Origin: Oscillospiraceae bacterium
GTDB taxonomy: Bacteria; Bacillota; Clostridia; Oscillospirales; Ruminococcaceae
NCBI GenBank assembly: GCA_900768245.1
Contig: CAAGCE010000270.1
Coordinates: forward strand, 1 to 5,298
Reading direction: 5' to 3'
Length of the DNA stretch: 5,298 nt
Numbering within the stretch: the stretch's first letter is position 1; the number at the start of each line of letters is the position of its first letter. The notes under the pieces are model-generated. The model made no database searches, was not told the origin of the DNA, and was given only the letters and a program-made list of their open reading frames with translations. Below are positions 1-5,011 of the stretch, in pieces. A program made the translations under genes and the position numbers.

Positions 1-8
1 CGGTTCTG

Positions 9-37
9 AAGAGTAAGGCTCGTTGTTTTACTCTTTT
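9..37 (+). terminator. Weak terminator-like hairpin upstream of the tRNA
   Basis: An 8-bp A/T-rich stem, AAGAGTAA (9-16) with TTACTCTT (28-35), encloses an 11-nt loop and runs into TTTT (34-37). It could end a transcript entering from the left, or be a processing spacer in a longer tRNA transcript. The stem is weak and the T-run short, so this is tentative. No tRNA promoter can be recognised in the 44 bases available. Confidence 0.3.
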
Positions 38-44
38 GGTTGAT

Positions 45-120
45 TCCTCAATAGCTCAGTCGGTAGAGCATGCGGCTGTTAACCGCAGGGTCGTTGGTTC
101 GAGTCCAACTTGGGGAGCCA
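45..120 (+). tRNA. tRNA-Asn (anticodon GTT)
   Basis: A full cloverleaf can be folded by eye. The acceptor stem is TCCTCAA (45-51) with TTGGGGA (110-116), including one T-G wobble. The D arm is GCTC..GAGC. The anticodon stem is TGCGG (71-75) with CCGCA (83-87) around the loop CTGTTAA, so the anticodon is GTT (78-80), which reads the asparagine codons AAC and AAU. The T arm is GTTGG (93-97) with CCAAC (105-109) around TTCGAGT. The discriminator base is G117 and the 3' CCA (118-120) is encoded. All conserved positions are present, so the gene looks functional. tRNA 3' ends are common integration targets for mobile elements, and the genes that follow belong to such an element; whether this is the actual junction cannot be told from the window. 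Confidence 0.97.
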
Positions 121-127
121 AGCTAAT

Positions 128-203
128 TTTAAGGCGACCTAAACGAGAGGTCAGAGAGTAATGTTTGTTAAACTCTTTCTCCTCGGTGTTAGGTTGCCTT
201 AAA
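128..203 (+). repeat. Long imperfect inverted repeat just after the tRNA
   Basis: The outer arms TTTAAGGCGACCTAA (128-142) and TTAGGTTGCCTTAAA (189-203) pair over 15 bp with a single G-T wobble. Inside, CGAG (144-147) can pair with CTCG (182-185), and AGAGAGT (153-159) with ACTCTTT (172-178), giving one extended, interrupted stem of about 26 bp. No T-run follows, so it is not a standard terminator. It begins 7 nt after the tRNA CCA end and could be a processing signal on the tRNA transcript, a small structured RNA, or a DNA-level site at an element end. The function is unknown. Confidence 0.7.
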
Positions 204-204
204 T

Positions 205-213
205 TGTTATATA
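205..213 (+). promoter_or_regulatory. Possible extended -10 promoter for the leader
   Basis: TG-T-TATATA (205-213) resembles an extended -10 element (TGnTATAAT), with four of six hexamer matches; no good -35 is seen upstream. A second, separate candidate is TTGCAG (229-234) with TATAGT (253-258) at 18-bp spacing. The first would put a leader of roughly 120 nt before the first gene; the second would start transcription almost at the foot of the terminator stem. Both are weak matches read by eye. Confidence 0.25.
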
Positions 214-260
214 TGGCAGTTTTCATCATTGCAGCAAGAGTATTGTTTTATTTATAGTGT

Positions 261-275
261 GGAAGCAAGGCTTCC
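261..275 (+). promoter_or_regulatory. Candidate anti-terminator hairpin
   Basis: GGAAGC (261-266) can pair with GCTTCC (270-275) across a 3-nt loop. The second arm is also part of the left arm of the terminator at 267-310, and the GGAAGC at 261-266 repeats the GGAAGC in the terminator's right arm (302-307). The two structures are therefore mutually exclusive, as in attenuators. The terminator stem is far longer, so a protein, a ribosome or kinetic folding would be needed to favour this hairpin. Confidence 0.35.
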
Positions 276-315
276 GTATGCTTACGTTTATGTAAGTGTA
301 CGGAAGCCTTTTTTT
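267..315 (+). terminator. Strong Rho-independent terminator / possible attenuator
   Basis: A 19-bp stem (267-285 with 292-310) with two internal G-T wobbles and a 6-nt loop GTTTAT is followed directly by seven T residues (309-315). This is a textbook intrinsic terminator for plus-strand transcription. It either ends the tRNA transcript and insulates the element, or attenuates the operon that starts at 343. Only 27 bp separate its T-run from the first start codon, which leaves no room for a complete ordinary promoter, so readthrough control is a real possibility. Confidence 0.9.
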
Positions 316-342
316 ATTGTCTAAACGAAAGGAACATTGAAA

Positions 343-1002
343 ATGGAAAAAGATATGAAAAGCTACCCCAACAATCTCCTCAGACAGATATTCCCCGGAG
401 AAGAATTTGACGATCTTGCCGATGACAGCGGAATTGCTCTTGACTATGTAATTTCCGAAACTATGAGCGAACGTGAAGCTCTTTTGCTCCGAATGAGGTA
501 CAAGGAGAATATGACCTATGCAGATATTGCAAAATTCGTTGGCAATTCATCGTCAACAGTTACTCACAGCATAAGGAAAGCGGAAAGAAAACTTTCACAG
601 CCGATAAGGAAAAAGAAAATTCGACTGGGTATGCACAATCTTTTTAAGTATGTCATTGAGTGTGAGGAAAACCGTCTTGAAGCAATTTACAGGAGGAAAA
701 TATCTTCACTTGAAAGAGCAAATGCAATTCTCAGACAGGAGAAGTATATTCCCGAATCTCCGGAACCTGATATTATTGACGAGGGAATAGAGGTCCTTGA
801 CCTTTCCGTGAGGTGCTACAATGTCCTGCGCCGGGGAAATATTATGACCGTTCGTGACCTTGTAGAAGCAGAACCCGAAAAAATATATAATCTTCCCAAT
901 CTGGGCAGAAAGTCACTTGAGGAATTGCTTGATGTTTTGTTTGAGAAAGGATTTGCGTACAAGTCAATGGAAATTTGGCGGAGCTATGAGGGCGGTTTGT
1001 AA
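343..1002 (+). CDS. Sigma-region-4-like / RNA polymerase alpha-CTD-like fusion regulator
   Basis: A protein of 219 aa. Residues about 35-85 form a sigma-70 region 4-like helix-turn-helix (SEREALLLRMRYKENMTYADIA then SSSTVTHSIRKAERKL). A basic, helical linker follows (about 86-135). Residues about 149-207 closely resemble the C-terminal domain of the RNA polymerase alpha subunit, including the VRxxNxL motif and NLGRKSLEEL. R157, N160, G188, K190 and S191 line up with E. coli alpha R265, N268, G296, K298 and S299, which contact UP-element DNA. There is no sigma region 2, so it should not act as a complete sigma factor. It is probably a DNA-binding transcription regulator of the element, perhaps acting at -35/UP regions; that role is inferred. 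The ATG at 343 is preferred over the in-frame TTG at 337 because AAAGGA (328-333) is 9 nt before the ATG but only 3 nt before the TTG. It is the first gene of a compact operon and lies just behind a strong terminator. Confidence 0.85.
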   Translation: MEKDMKSYPNNLLRQIFPGEEFDDLADDSGIALDYVISETMSEREALLLRMRYKENMTYADIAKFVGNSSSTVTHSIRKAERKLSQPIRKKKIRLGMHNLFKYVIECEENRLEAIYRRKISSLERANAILRQEKYIPESPEPDIIDEGIEVLDLSVRCYNVLRRGNIMTVRDLVEAEPEKIYNLPNLGRKSLEELLDVLFEKGFAYKSMEIWRSYEGGL

Positions 1003-1016
1003 AAGAGGTGTGAGGT

Positions 1017-2018
1017 ATGTCAAAAATAGAATTCGATTACTATTACGGAGCAGAAGCCGAGCGGTTTACCTTTATTCGTGTGCCTAAAGTTCTATTTACG
1101 GATAAAGAGCATTTCGGCAGCTTATCCAACGAAGCAAAGTTAATGTATGGCTTGCTTCTTGAACGAATGAGTCTTAGCAGAAAAAATAATTGGATAGATG
1201 ATGAAAACCGTGTCTACATAATTTTTCTGATTGAAGAAATTGAGGAGATTATGGACGTGTGCCACGATAAAGCATTGAACATTCTGAAAGAGCTTGATGA
1301 TGTGAACGGTATCGGACTTGTAAAGAAAAAACGCAGAGGTCTGGGTTTGCCGTCAATACTTTATGTGAAAAATTTCATCATAAACGAATCTGACAGTTTG
1401 CAGAATGGTAAGCAGGACAATACCGATAATTCAGAGCATACTTCAAGAAGTCTGAAAAACGGATTTCTTGAAGTCGATAAAACAGACTTCAAGAAGTCGG
1501 AAATATCGACTTCTGCAAATCGAAAAAACAGACTTCAAGAAGTCGTTAAAACAGACACTAATAATACTGAAATAAATAATACTGATTTGAGTTATACTGA
1601 TTATCAATCCATCAATCAATCTGCATCGCCGCATTCTCGATTGATTGATGAGATTGACCGAGAAACATTAGAGCAATCTGTAAAGGAACAAATCGAGTAT
1701 GACAATCTTATCACTCACCCCGATGAAGCTGTTGTGAGTATGGTTGAAGAAATCAAAGACCTTATCGTTGATGTTATCAGCGGAGAGAGAAATATTTTTA
1801 TCGAGGGCAAGAGAGTTTCGGAAGAAGCTGCACGGTCCGCATACCGAAAGCTGACGAGCGAGCATATCACGGATGTGCTGCGGAACATTCTGAACTATCC
1901 CGGAAAGATAAGTCGGATTGACCGCTTTCTGACGGTAGCATTGTATAACTCGGCGTTCACACTTACGAACCAAACGTTCAGCGGCTTTGAACACGATATG
2001 GGTATGAAACTTATTTAG
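1017..2018 (+). CDS. repA: RepA_N-family replication initiator
   Basis: A protein of 333 aa, the likely replication initiator of the element. The N-terminal part (about residues 17-120) has the RepA_N pattern: FTFIRVPKVLFTD near the start, LSNEAKLMYGLLLERM, NNWIDDENRVYIIF, then a winged-helix-like stretch ending in LGLPSILYVKNF. The middle (about 125-215) is low-complexity and polar, and is encoded by DNA repeats that look like a replication origin. The C-terminal part (about 225-333) resembles the conserved C-terminal domain often found behind RepA_N in clostridial elements (DUF6017-like, from memory). RepA_N initiators of Gram-positive plasmids commonly carry their origin inside the rep gene, which fits this architecture. 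GAGGTG (1005-1010) lies 6 nt before the ATG, and the gene starts 14 bp after the regulator, so the two are probably co-transcribed. RepA_N proteins also occur in integrative elements, so this does not prove a plasmid. Confidence 0.9.
   Translation: MSKIEFDYYYGAEAERFTFIRVPKVLFTDKEHFGSLSNEAKLMYGLLLERMSLSRKNNWIDDENRVYIIFLIEEIEEIMDVCHDKALNILKELDDVNGIGLVKKKRRGLGLPSILYVKNFIINESDSLQNGKQDNTDNSEHTSRSLKNGFLEVDKTDFKKSEISTSANRKNRLQEVVKTDTNNTEINNTDLSYTDYQSINQSASPHSRLIDEIDRETLEQSVKEQIEYDNLITHPDEAVVSMVEEIKDLIVDVISGERNIFIEGKRVSEEAARSAYRKLTSEHITDVLRNILNYPGKISRIDRFLTVALYNSAFTLTNQTFSGFEHDMGMKLI
1439..1553 (+). repeat. Five tandem 23-bp iterons inside repA
   Basis: Five contiguous units start at 1439, 1462, 1485, 1508 and 1531. 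Each begins with a version of GACTTCAAGAAGTC and continues with about nine bases resembling GNWAAAACA. Units 3 and 5 contain the perfect palindrome GACTTC-AA-GAAGTC; unit 1 has one changed base (TACTTCAAGAAGTC); units 2 (GATTTCTTGAAGTC) and 4 (GACTTCTGCAAATC) are degenerate. A remnant starting GAC follows at 1554. Because 23 is not a multiple of three, successive copies are translated in different frames, which argues for a DNA-level role such as initiator binding. This matches the known placement of RepA_N origins within rep. Confidence 0.9.
1560..1604 (+). repeat. Three AT-rich 15-bp direct repeats (possible unwinding element)
   Basis: Units at 1560-1574, 1575-1589 and 1590-1604 share ATACTGA at the same position (1564, 1579, 1594). 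The first two begin AATAATACTGA and the third AGTTATACTGA. The tract is very AT-rich and starts 6 bp after the last full iteron, the usual place for a DNA unwinding element. The period is a multiple of three, so it also encodes a peptide repeat (NNTEI, NNTDL, SYTDY); a protein-level origin cannot be excluded. Confidence 0.75.
1610..1650 (+). repeat. 12-bp perfect inverted repeat in repA
   Basis: CATCAATCAATC (1610-1621) is the exact reverse complement of GATTGATTGATG (1639-1650), with a 17-nt spacer. It lies directly downstream of the iterons and AT-rich repeats and inside the coding sequence. It could be a protein-binding site, a cruciform or a hairpin at the origin, or an mRNA structure affecting repA expression. 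Confidence 0.75.
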
Positions 2019-2033
2019 CAGGAGGTTGAAGAA

Positions 2034-2522
2034 ATGGGAAAGCATAAAAACTATTTTGCTGTTTCTGAATTTTGTGAGATGAACGGAATACCGAGATACA
2101 AGTTTTACAAAATTCTGCATCATCACCCGGAGCTTGCAAGAAGAATTCGCACAAGCACATCGGGAGAACGACAGCTTGACGAACTGTCTTTGAAAACGGC
2201 AAAGGCAATTTTTCGGAAAGAGAAAATTGAGGACAAGCGGAAATTATCTGCCAATGCTGCTGCCGGCGAGATAAATATTCTTGCTGTTCAAGTCGATGAG
2301 CTGAGAGAGCAGCTGAAAAATCTTCAAAGAGAAAACGAACGCTTGAAAAAATATATCAGCCTTGAAAAGCAAGACGGAAGAAAAAACAAAGCAATAGCTT
2401 CTGCTGTTCTGAAAACTTTGGGCAGAGATTATCTTCCCGGCGATGAAAAAAGATTGGATGAATATCTTTCAAGCTGTAATGATTTCAAAATTTTTATGGA
2501 CAGCAGAATAGAGAAAGCATAG
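2034..2522 (+). CDS. HTH protein with leucine-zipper-like coiled coil, function unknown
   Basis: A protein of 162 aa that I do not recognise as a named family. Residues about 7-30 (YFAVSEFCEMNGIPRYKFYK) read as a helix-turn-helix, and residues 31-62 look like the rest of a small winged or MerR-like DNA-binding domain. Residues about 79-110 form a coiled coil with a clear heptad series V87, L90, L94, L97, N101, L104, typical of a dimerising leucine zipper. The C-terminal 50 residues are helical and charged. GGAGG (2021-2025) lies 8 nt before the ATG, and the gene starts 15 bp after repA. Its place directly behind the initiator suggests a role in replication control, copy number or partition; an HTH plus coiled-coil layout also occurs in KfrA-like plasmid proteins, but no homology to them is claimed. 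Confidence 0.8.
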   Translation: MGKHKNYFAVSEFCEMNGIPRYKFYKILHHHPELARRIRTSTSGERQLDELSLKTAKAIFRKEKIEDKRKLSANAAAGEINILAVQVDELREQLKNLQRENERLKKYISLEKQDGRKNKAIASAVLKTLGRDYLPGDEKRLDEYLSSCNDFKIFMDSRIEKA

Positions 2523-2538
2523 GAGTGTGATTTTTAAA

Positions 2539-2751
2539 ATGAGGATAGATGAAATTGAAAAGCTGGACAGAAATTTTCTTACGGCAAGCGAGGCCGCTGC
2601 GGCTATTGGAATTTCTCTTGCGACCTTTTATCGGAACAAGAGCAAAATGGAATTCCCGATTATCCGAATCGGCAGGCAGATACATATTCCCAAAGAGCCG
2701 TTTTTGAATTTTCTCCGATACGGTGAGTGTAAAAAATCGGGGGACAGATGA
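2539..2751 (+). CDS. Excisionase-like small HTH protein
   Basis: A protein of 70 aa with one HTH_17/excisionase-type domain. LTASEAAAAIGISLATFYRN (residues 14-33) is the helix-turn-helix, and the following FPIIRIGRQIHIPKEPFLNFL is the wing and final helix typical of small MerR-like or Xis-like proteins. Such proteins either act as recombination directionality factors or as small transcription regulators. No integrase lies beside it, so excisionase is a family resemblance and not a proven role. The ATG at 2539 is chosen although the AGGAG at 2521-2525 is rather far away (13 nt); an in-frame GTG at 2527 is only 1 nt from that AGGAG and less likely. Its stop overlaps the next start (ATGA). Confidence 0.8.
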   Translation: MRIDEIEKLDRNFLTASEAAAAIGISLATFYRNKSKMEFPIIRIGRQIHIPKEPFLNFLRYGECKKSGDR

Positions 2752-2951
2752 ATGTGTGCTTGAAAAATTCTGACGGAGTAACAACGGTGTGTTACGGAAA
2801 TGTTCAAGAATGGGATAGCAGGAGCGAAGCAAAAAGATTTTTTCTTGATGCTATGCTTAACTCGGACGGTTCGGAGCGTGAGAGATATTCTAACGTTTAT
2901 CTGAAAATTATGCTGGGATATTCCTATTGCACCGACAGCGTTGAGGACTGA
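2748..2951 (+). CDS. Small conserved-looking protein, function unknown
   Basis: A protein of 67 aa beginning MNVCLKNSDGVTTVCYG. It starts in an ATGA overlap with the preceding HTH gene, so the two are probably translationally coupled; a G-run (2739-2743) just upstream may serve as ribosome binding site. It is acidic, has no signal peptide or membrane segment, and contains EWDSRSEAKRFFLDAM and a GSERERYSNVYLKIMLG segment. Proteins like this seem familiar from clostridial mobile elements, but I cannot name a family. It is the last gene before the presumed transfer origin. The compact overlap and coherent protein support a real gene. Confidence 0.75.
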   Translation: MNVCLKNSDGVTTVCYGNVQEWDSRSEAKRFFLDAMLNSDGSERERYSNVYLKIMLGYSYCTDSVED

Positions 2952-2962
2952 TTTCCTCAATT

Positions 2963-3011
2963 CTCCCTTGTGGAAAATGCGAATCAAGCCGCATTTTTCC
3001 ACGGTGGGGAG
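2963..3011 (+). repeat. Long hairpin at the left edge of the oriT candidate
   Basis: GTGGAAAATGCG (2970-2981) pairs with CGCATTTTTCCAC (2990-3002), with one T bulge and an 8-nt loop. CTCCC (2963-2967) can extend the stem with GGGAG (3007-3011) across an internal loop. No T-run follows, so it is not a standard terminator, although it lies 12 bp after the operon's last stop codon. It may be part of the transfer origin or a transcript-end structure. Confidence 0.7.
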
Positions 3012-3060
3012 GTATCAACGGTTTAAAGGCGGAGTGGTGGGGCAGTTCCCCGCAAGCGTA

Positions 3061-3080
3061 GATTAAGTCTGGACTTAATC
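3061..3080 (+). repeat. Near-palindromic inverted repeat (9-bp arms)
   Basis: GATTAAGTC (3061-3069) and GACTTAATC (3072-3080) are exact reverse complements around a TG centre. With so short a spacer this is more likely a binding site for a dimeric protein, such as MobC or another relaxosome component, than an RNA hairpin. Confidence 0.8.
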
Positions 3081-3084
3081 GTAT

Positions 3085-3108
3085 CAAACGCCCATATCAA
3101 GGCGTTTG
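3085..3108 (+). repeat. 8-bp inverted repeat next to the candidate nick site
   Basis: CAAACGCC (3085-3092) pairs exactly with GGCGTTTG (3101-3108), leaving an 8-nt loop. It is followed at once by the small CAGGG-ACAA-CCCTG hairpin (3110-3123). In MOBP transfer origins an inverted repeat commonly lies just 5' of the nick and is bound by the relaxase, which fits this position. Confidence 0.75.
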
Positions 3109-3157
3109 TCAGGGACAACCCTGCAACCCGAATAACAAAATACAAGGAGGTATCAGA

Positions 3158-3523
3158 ATGAAAGATAAATGGAATAATTCAAGAAAATATGGCAAACGTC
3201 ACAACAGATTTGATGTGAAGCTTACCGATGAGGAGCTGGCTATCGTAAAAAGAAAAGCTGAATTTGCGAAAATGCCTGTGGGAAGATTTCTTCGGGTTAT
3301 GGCGGTCAAGGGTGAACTCAAATATTATGACTTGAAAGAAATGATGGCCTTGAAAAGAGCTTTTCTGTCAATCGGCAATAATCTGAACCAGATTGCTGCT
3401 GTTGCCAACAGCTCCGGCTCGGTCTATGCGAAAGACATTGAGGATTTGCAAAATGAGTTCAAATATTTTCGTGGGGCAATGAAAAATTATCTCTTTGAGA
3501 TTTCTCCCACAATAATTTCGTGA
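3158..3523 (+). CDS. mobC: MobC-family relaxosome accessory protein
   Basis: A protein of 121 aa. Residues about 17-52 (RFDVKLTDEELAIVKRKAEF then MPVGRFLR) look like a ribbon-helix-helix DNA-binding domain. Residues 72-84 (IGNNLNQIAAVAN) are the signature of the bacterial mobilization protein MobC family. MobC proteins bind oriT and help open or present the nick site to the relaxase. The length is typical. A consensus ribosome binding site, AAGGAGG (3144-3150), lies 7 nt before the ATG. The relaxase gene follows after 8 bp, so the two are translated from one message, and the presumed oriT lies immediately upstream, the standard mobilization-module order. Confidence 0.92.
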   Translation: MKDKWNNSRKYGKRHNRFDVKLTDEELAIVKRKAEFAKMPVGRFLRVMAVKGELKYYDLKEMMALKRAFLSIGNNLNQIAAVANSSGSVYAKDIEDLQNEFKYFRGAMKNYLFEISPTIIS

Positions 3524-3531
3524 GGTGGACT

Positions 3532-5004
3532 ATGCCGATCATCAAGCACATTCCGATTTATTCAGCACCGAAAAAATTTCTTGCTTACATTGCCAACGAA
3601 AAGAAAACGGAGAGAATATATATCACGGGTCTGCATTGTTCCGACACGGCGAAAGATGCTTACTATGATTTTAAGGAAAATTTTGAAGTCTATTCCAATA
3701 AGAGATTTTTTAAGCGATCCATTAAAGAAGAAACTGCCGAGCGAGAAAAGCGGCAAATTCGTCTGCACCATTATATCCAATCCTTTAAACCCGGAGAAGT
3801 GTCGGCGGCGGAAGCTCATAGGATTGGCTTGGAGTGGGCGGAAAAAGTTTTCGGGAAAAATCATATGGTTTTGTGTGCGACACATATTGATCGCTGTCAC
3901 GTACATAATCATTTTGCGGTTGCTTCCTATGACCTTGACGGAAAGCACTGGTATGCGAACAAGGAAAGTTTGCGGCGTTGCAGAAAAATTTCCGATGAAA
4001 TTGCAAAAGCTCACGGTTTGTCGGTAATAGAAAAACCAAAGTACAGAGCCAACCACAAGTACGGTGAATACAAATTACGGCGAGAGGGAAAGTCTTGGAA
4101 ACAGAATTTGTGTGACGAGATAGACAGGCTTGTTGTGAAAGCCGATGTGCATAGCATTGACGATTTGATAAAAGAGTTTGAAGCGAAAGGCTATGGAATT
4201 AACCGAGGAAAATATCTTGCGATTAAGGTCCGACCAAATTGGAAAGCTATCCGCAGTTTTCGTTTGGGTGACGGTTATTCTCTTGAACATCTGGAGTATC
4301 GCATAGCAAACAAAAATCTTGAAATGCCTTTGTCCGAAGCGTTGAAGTATGAGGGTATTCAGCGTGAGTATGCTTTGTGTATAAGGCAAATTCAGATTGA
4401 GCTTTACCGCAAACCCGAAGCGGACAGGCTGCACCTTGCGACTTATCGTGAGGTTGTGAAGTCTTCGGAGCTGCTTTTCTTTTTGCAGGAGAATGATATT
4501 CATTCGGCTGATAATTTCAAGAAAGCTGCTGCCGATGCGGACAAGGCTCTTGCCGATTTGAAAAATGAGAAGAACGAGCTTTTGAAAAAAATATCTGAGG
4601 AAGAAAAGCTGATTGATGAAATTCCGAAATATCTGGAAGTGCTGAGCCGTAAACCCTTGCTTGCAAAGGACATCAAGGAGCTTGCGAAATACAATTACAT
4701 CAAGGACGCAGGAGTGAAAACTGCTGATGATATTTCCGTTCATCAAGAAAAAATTGTAGAAATGAAACGGCAGCTCGGAGGAATGAAAGAAAAAATCTCC
4801 CTCGCCTTTGAAAAGCGTAAGGAGATTTATGGCTTCTATGATTTTTATGAGAGCCGAATGAAAAGCGATTATGAGATTTTGCTGGAGCAAGCTAAAGAGG
4901 AAATGGAGAGGATTCGTGTTGCGGAGGAGAAAGAAAAGGCGGAGCAGGAAATGGAGATGAACGAAAATGTTCGGGGCAGTTCTGTCTGTGGGGCGGTGAG
5001 GTAA
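3532..5004 (+). CDS. MOBP-type relaxase / mobilization nuclease
   Basis: A protein of 490 aa. The N-terminal third is a relaxase domain. The candidate catalytic tyrosine is Y19 in LAYIANEKKT. HHYIQSFKPGE (79-89) is the second conserved motif. The metal-binding histidine motif is HIDRCHVHNH (118-127), with H118, D120, H123, H125 and H127 in the expected pattern. It should nick one strand at oriT, bind covalently to the 5' end and pilot it into a recipient cell. The C-terminal part is rich in coiled coil (about 328-372, 404-433 and a charged tail 448-480), possibly for contact with a coupling protein or for oligomerisation. The ATG at 3532 is chosen because GAGGTGG (3522-3528) lies just before it; an in-frame GTG at 3520 would overlap the mobC stop and lacks a good site. 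It is complete and undamaged by eye. No transfer-channel genes are present in the window, so self-transmission cannot be judged. Confidence 0.93.
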   Translation: MPIIKHIPIYSAPKKFLAYIANEKKTERIYITGLHCSDTAKDAYYDFKENFEVYSNKRFFKRSIKEETAEREKRQIRLHHYIQSFKPGEVSAAEAHRIGLEWAEKVFGKNHMVLCATHIDRCHVHNHFAVASYDLDGKHWYANKESLRRCRKISDEIAKAHGLSVIEKPKYRANHKYGEYKLRREGKSWKQNLCDEIDRLVVKADVHSIDDLIKEFEAKGYGINRGKYLAIKVRPNWKAIRSFRLGDGYSLEHLEYRIANKNLEMPLSEALKYEGIQREYALCIRQIQIELYRKPEADRLHLATYREVVKSSELLFFLQENDIHSADNFKKAAADADKALADLKNEKNELLKKISEEEKLIDEIPKYLEVLSRKPLLAKDIKELAKYNYIKDAGVKTADDISVHQEKIVEMKRQLGGMKEKISLAFEKRKEIYGFYDFYESRMKSDYEILLEQAKEEMERIRVAEEKEKAEQEMEMNENVRGSSVCGAVR

Positions 5005-5011
5005 AAGAAGT

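Larger units (their letters stand above)
1439..1650. other. Candidate vegetative replication origin (oriV) within repA
   Basis: The ordered set of iterons (1439-1553), AT-rich 15-mers (1560-1604) and inverted repeat (1610-1650) has the parts expected of an iteron-type theta origin. It sits in the variable central part of a RepA_N gene, where origins of this family are known to map. The origin assignment is inferred from composition and context. Confidence 0.7.
2952..3157 (+). other. Candidate origin of transfer (oriT) region
   Basis: This 206-bp non-coding gap directly upstream of mobC and the relaxase holds five inverted repeats: 2963-3011; GGGG/CCCC at 3039-3051; GATTAAGTC/GACTTAATC at 3061-3080; CAAACGCC/GGCGTTTG at 3085-3108; CAGGG/CCCTG at 3110-3123. 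TATCAA recurs at 3013, 3082 and 3095. MOBP elements usually carry oriT here, and inverted repeats beside the nick site are typical. CCCTGC (3119-3124) matches the core of the RP4-type nick sequence (ATCCTG^C) in five bases, so a nick near 3123/3124 is a guess. No convincing promoter is visible. Confidence 0.7.

Noticed and set aside
337..345. TTG start at 337 for the first gene
   Set aside because: It would be only 3 nt from the ribosome binding site, while the ATG at 343 has normal spacing.
343..1002. Ordinary sigma factor
   Set aside because: Only a region 4-like HTH is present. Region 2, needed for -10 recognition and core binding, is absent, and the C-terminus is alpha-CTD-like.
1439..1553. 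CRISPR array
   Set aside because: The repeats are contiguous 23-mers without unique spacers, are diverged, and lie in the repA coding sequence.
1668..2126. 152-aa minus-strand frame over the repA 3' end
   Set aside because: It is a shadow of repA and the next gene, with no ribosome site or recognisable motif.
3520..3534. GTG start at 3520 for the relaxase
   Set aside because: GAGGTGG lies downstream of it and correctly placed for the ATG at 3532; relaxases of this type usually begin with an MPII-like sequence, as here.
3562..4056. 164-aa minus-strand and 148-aa plus-strand alternative frames over the relaxase N-terminus
   Set aside because: The real frame contains the relaxase motifs (candidate tyrosine Y19 and HIDRCHVHNH); the others have none.
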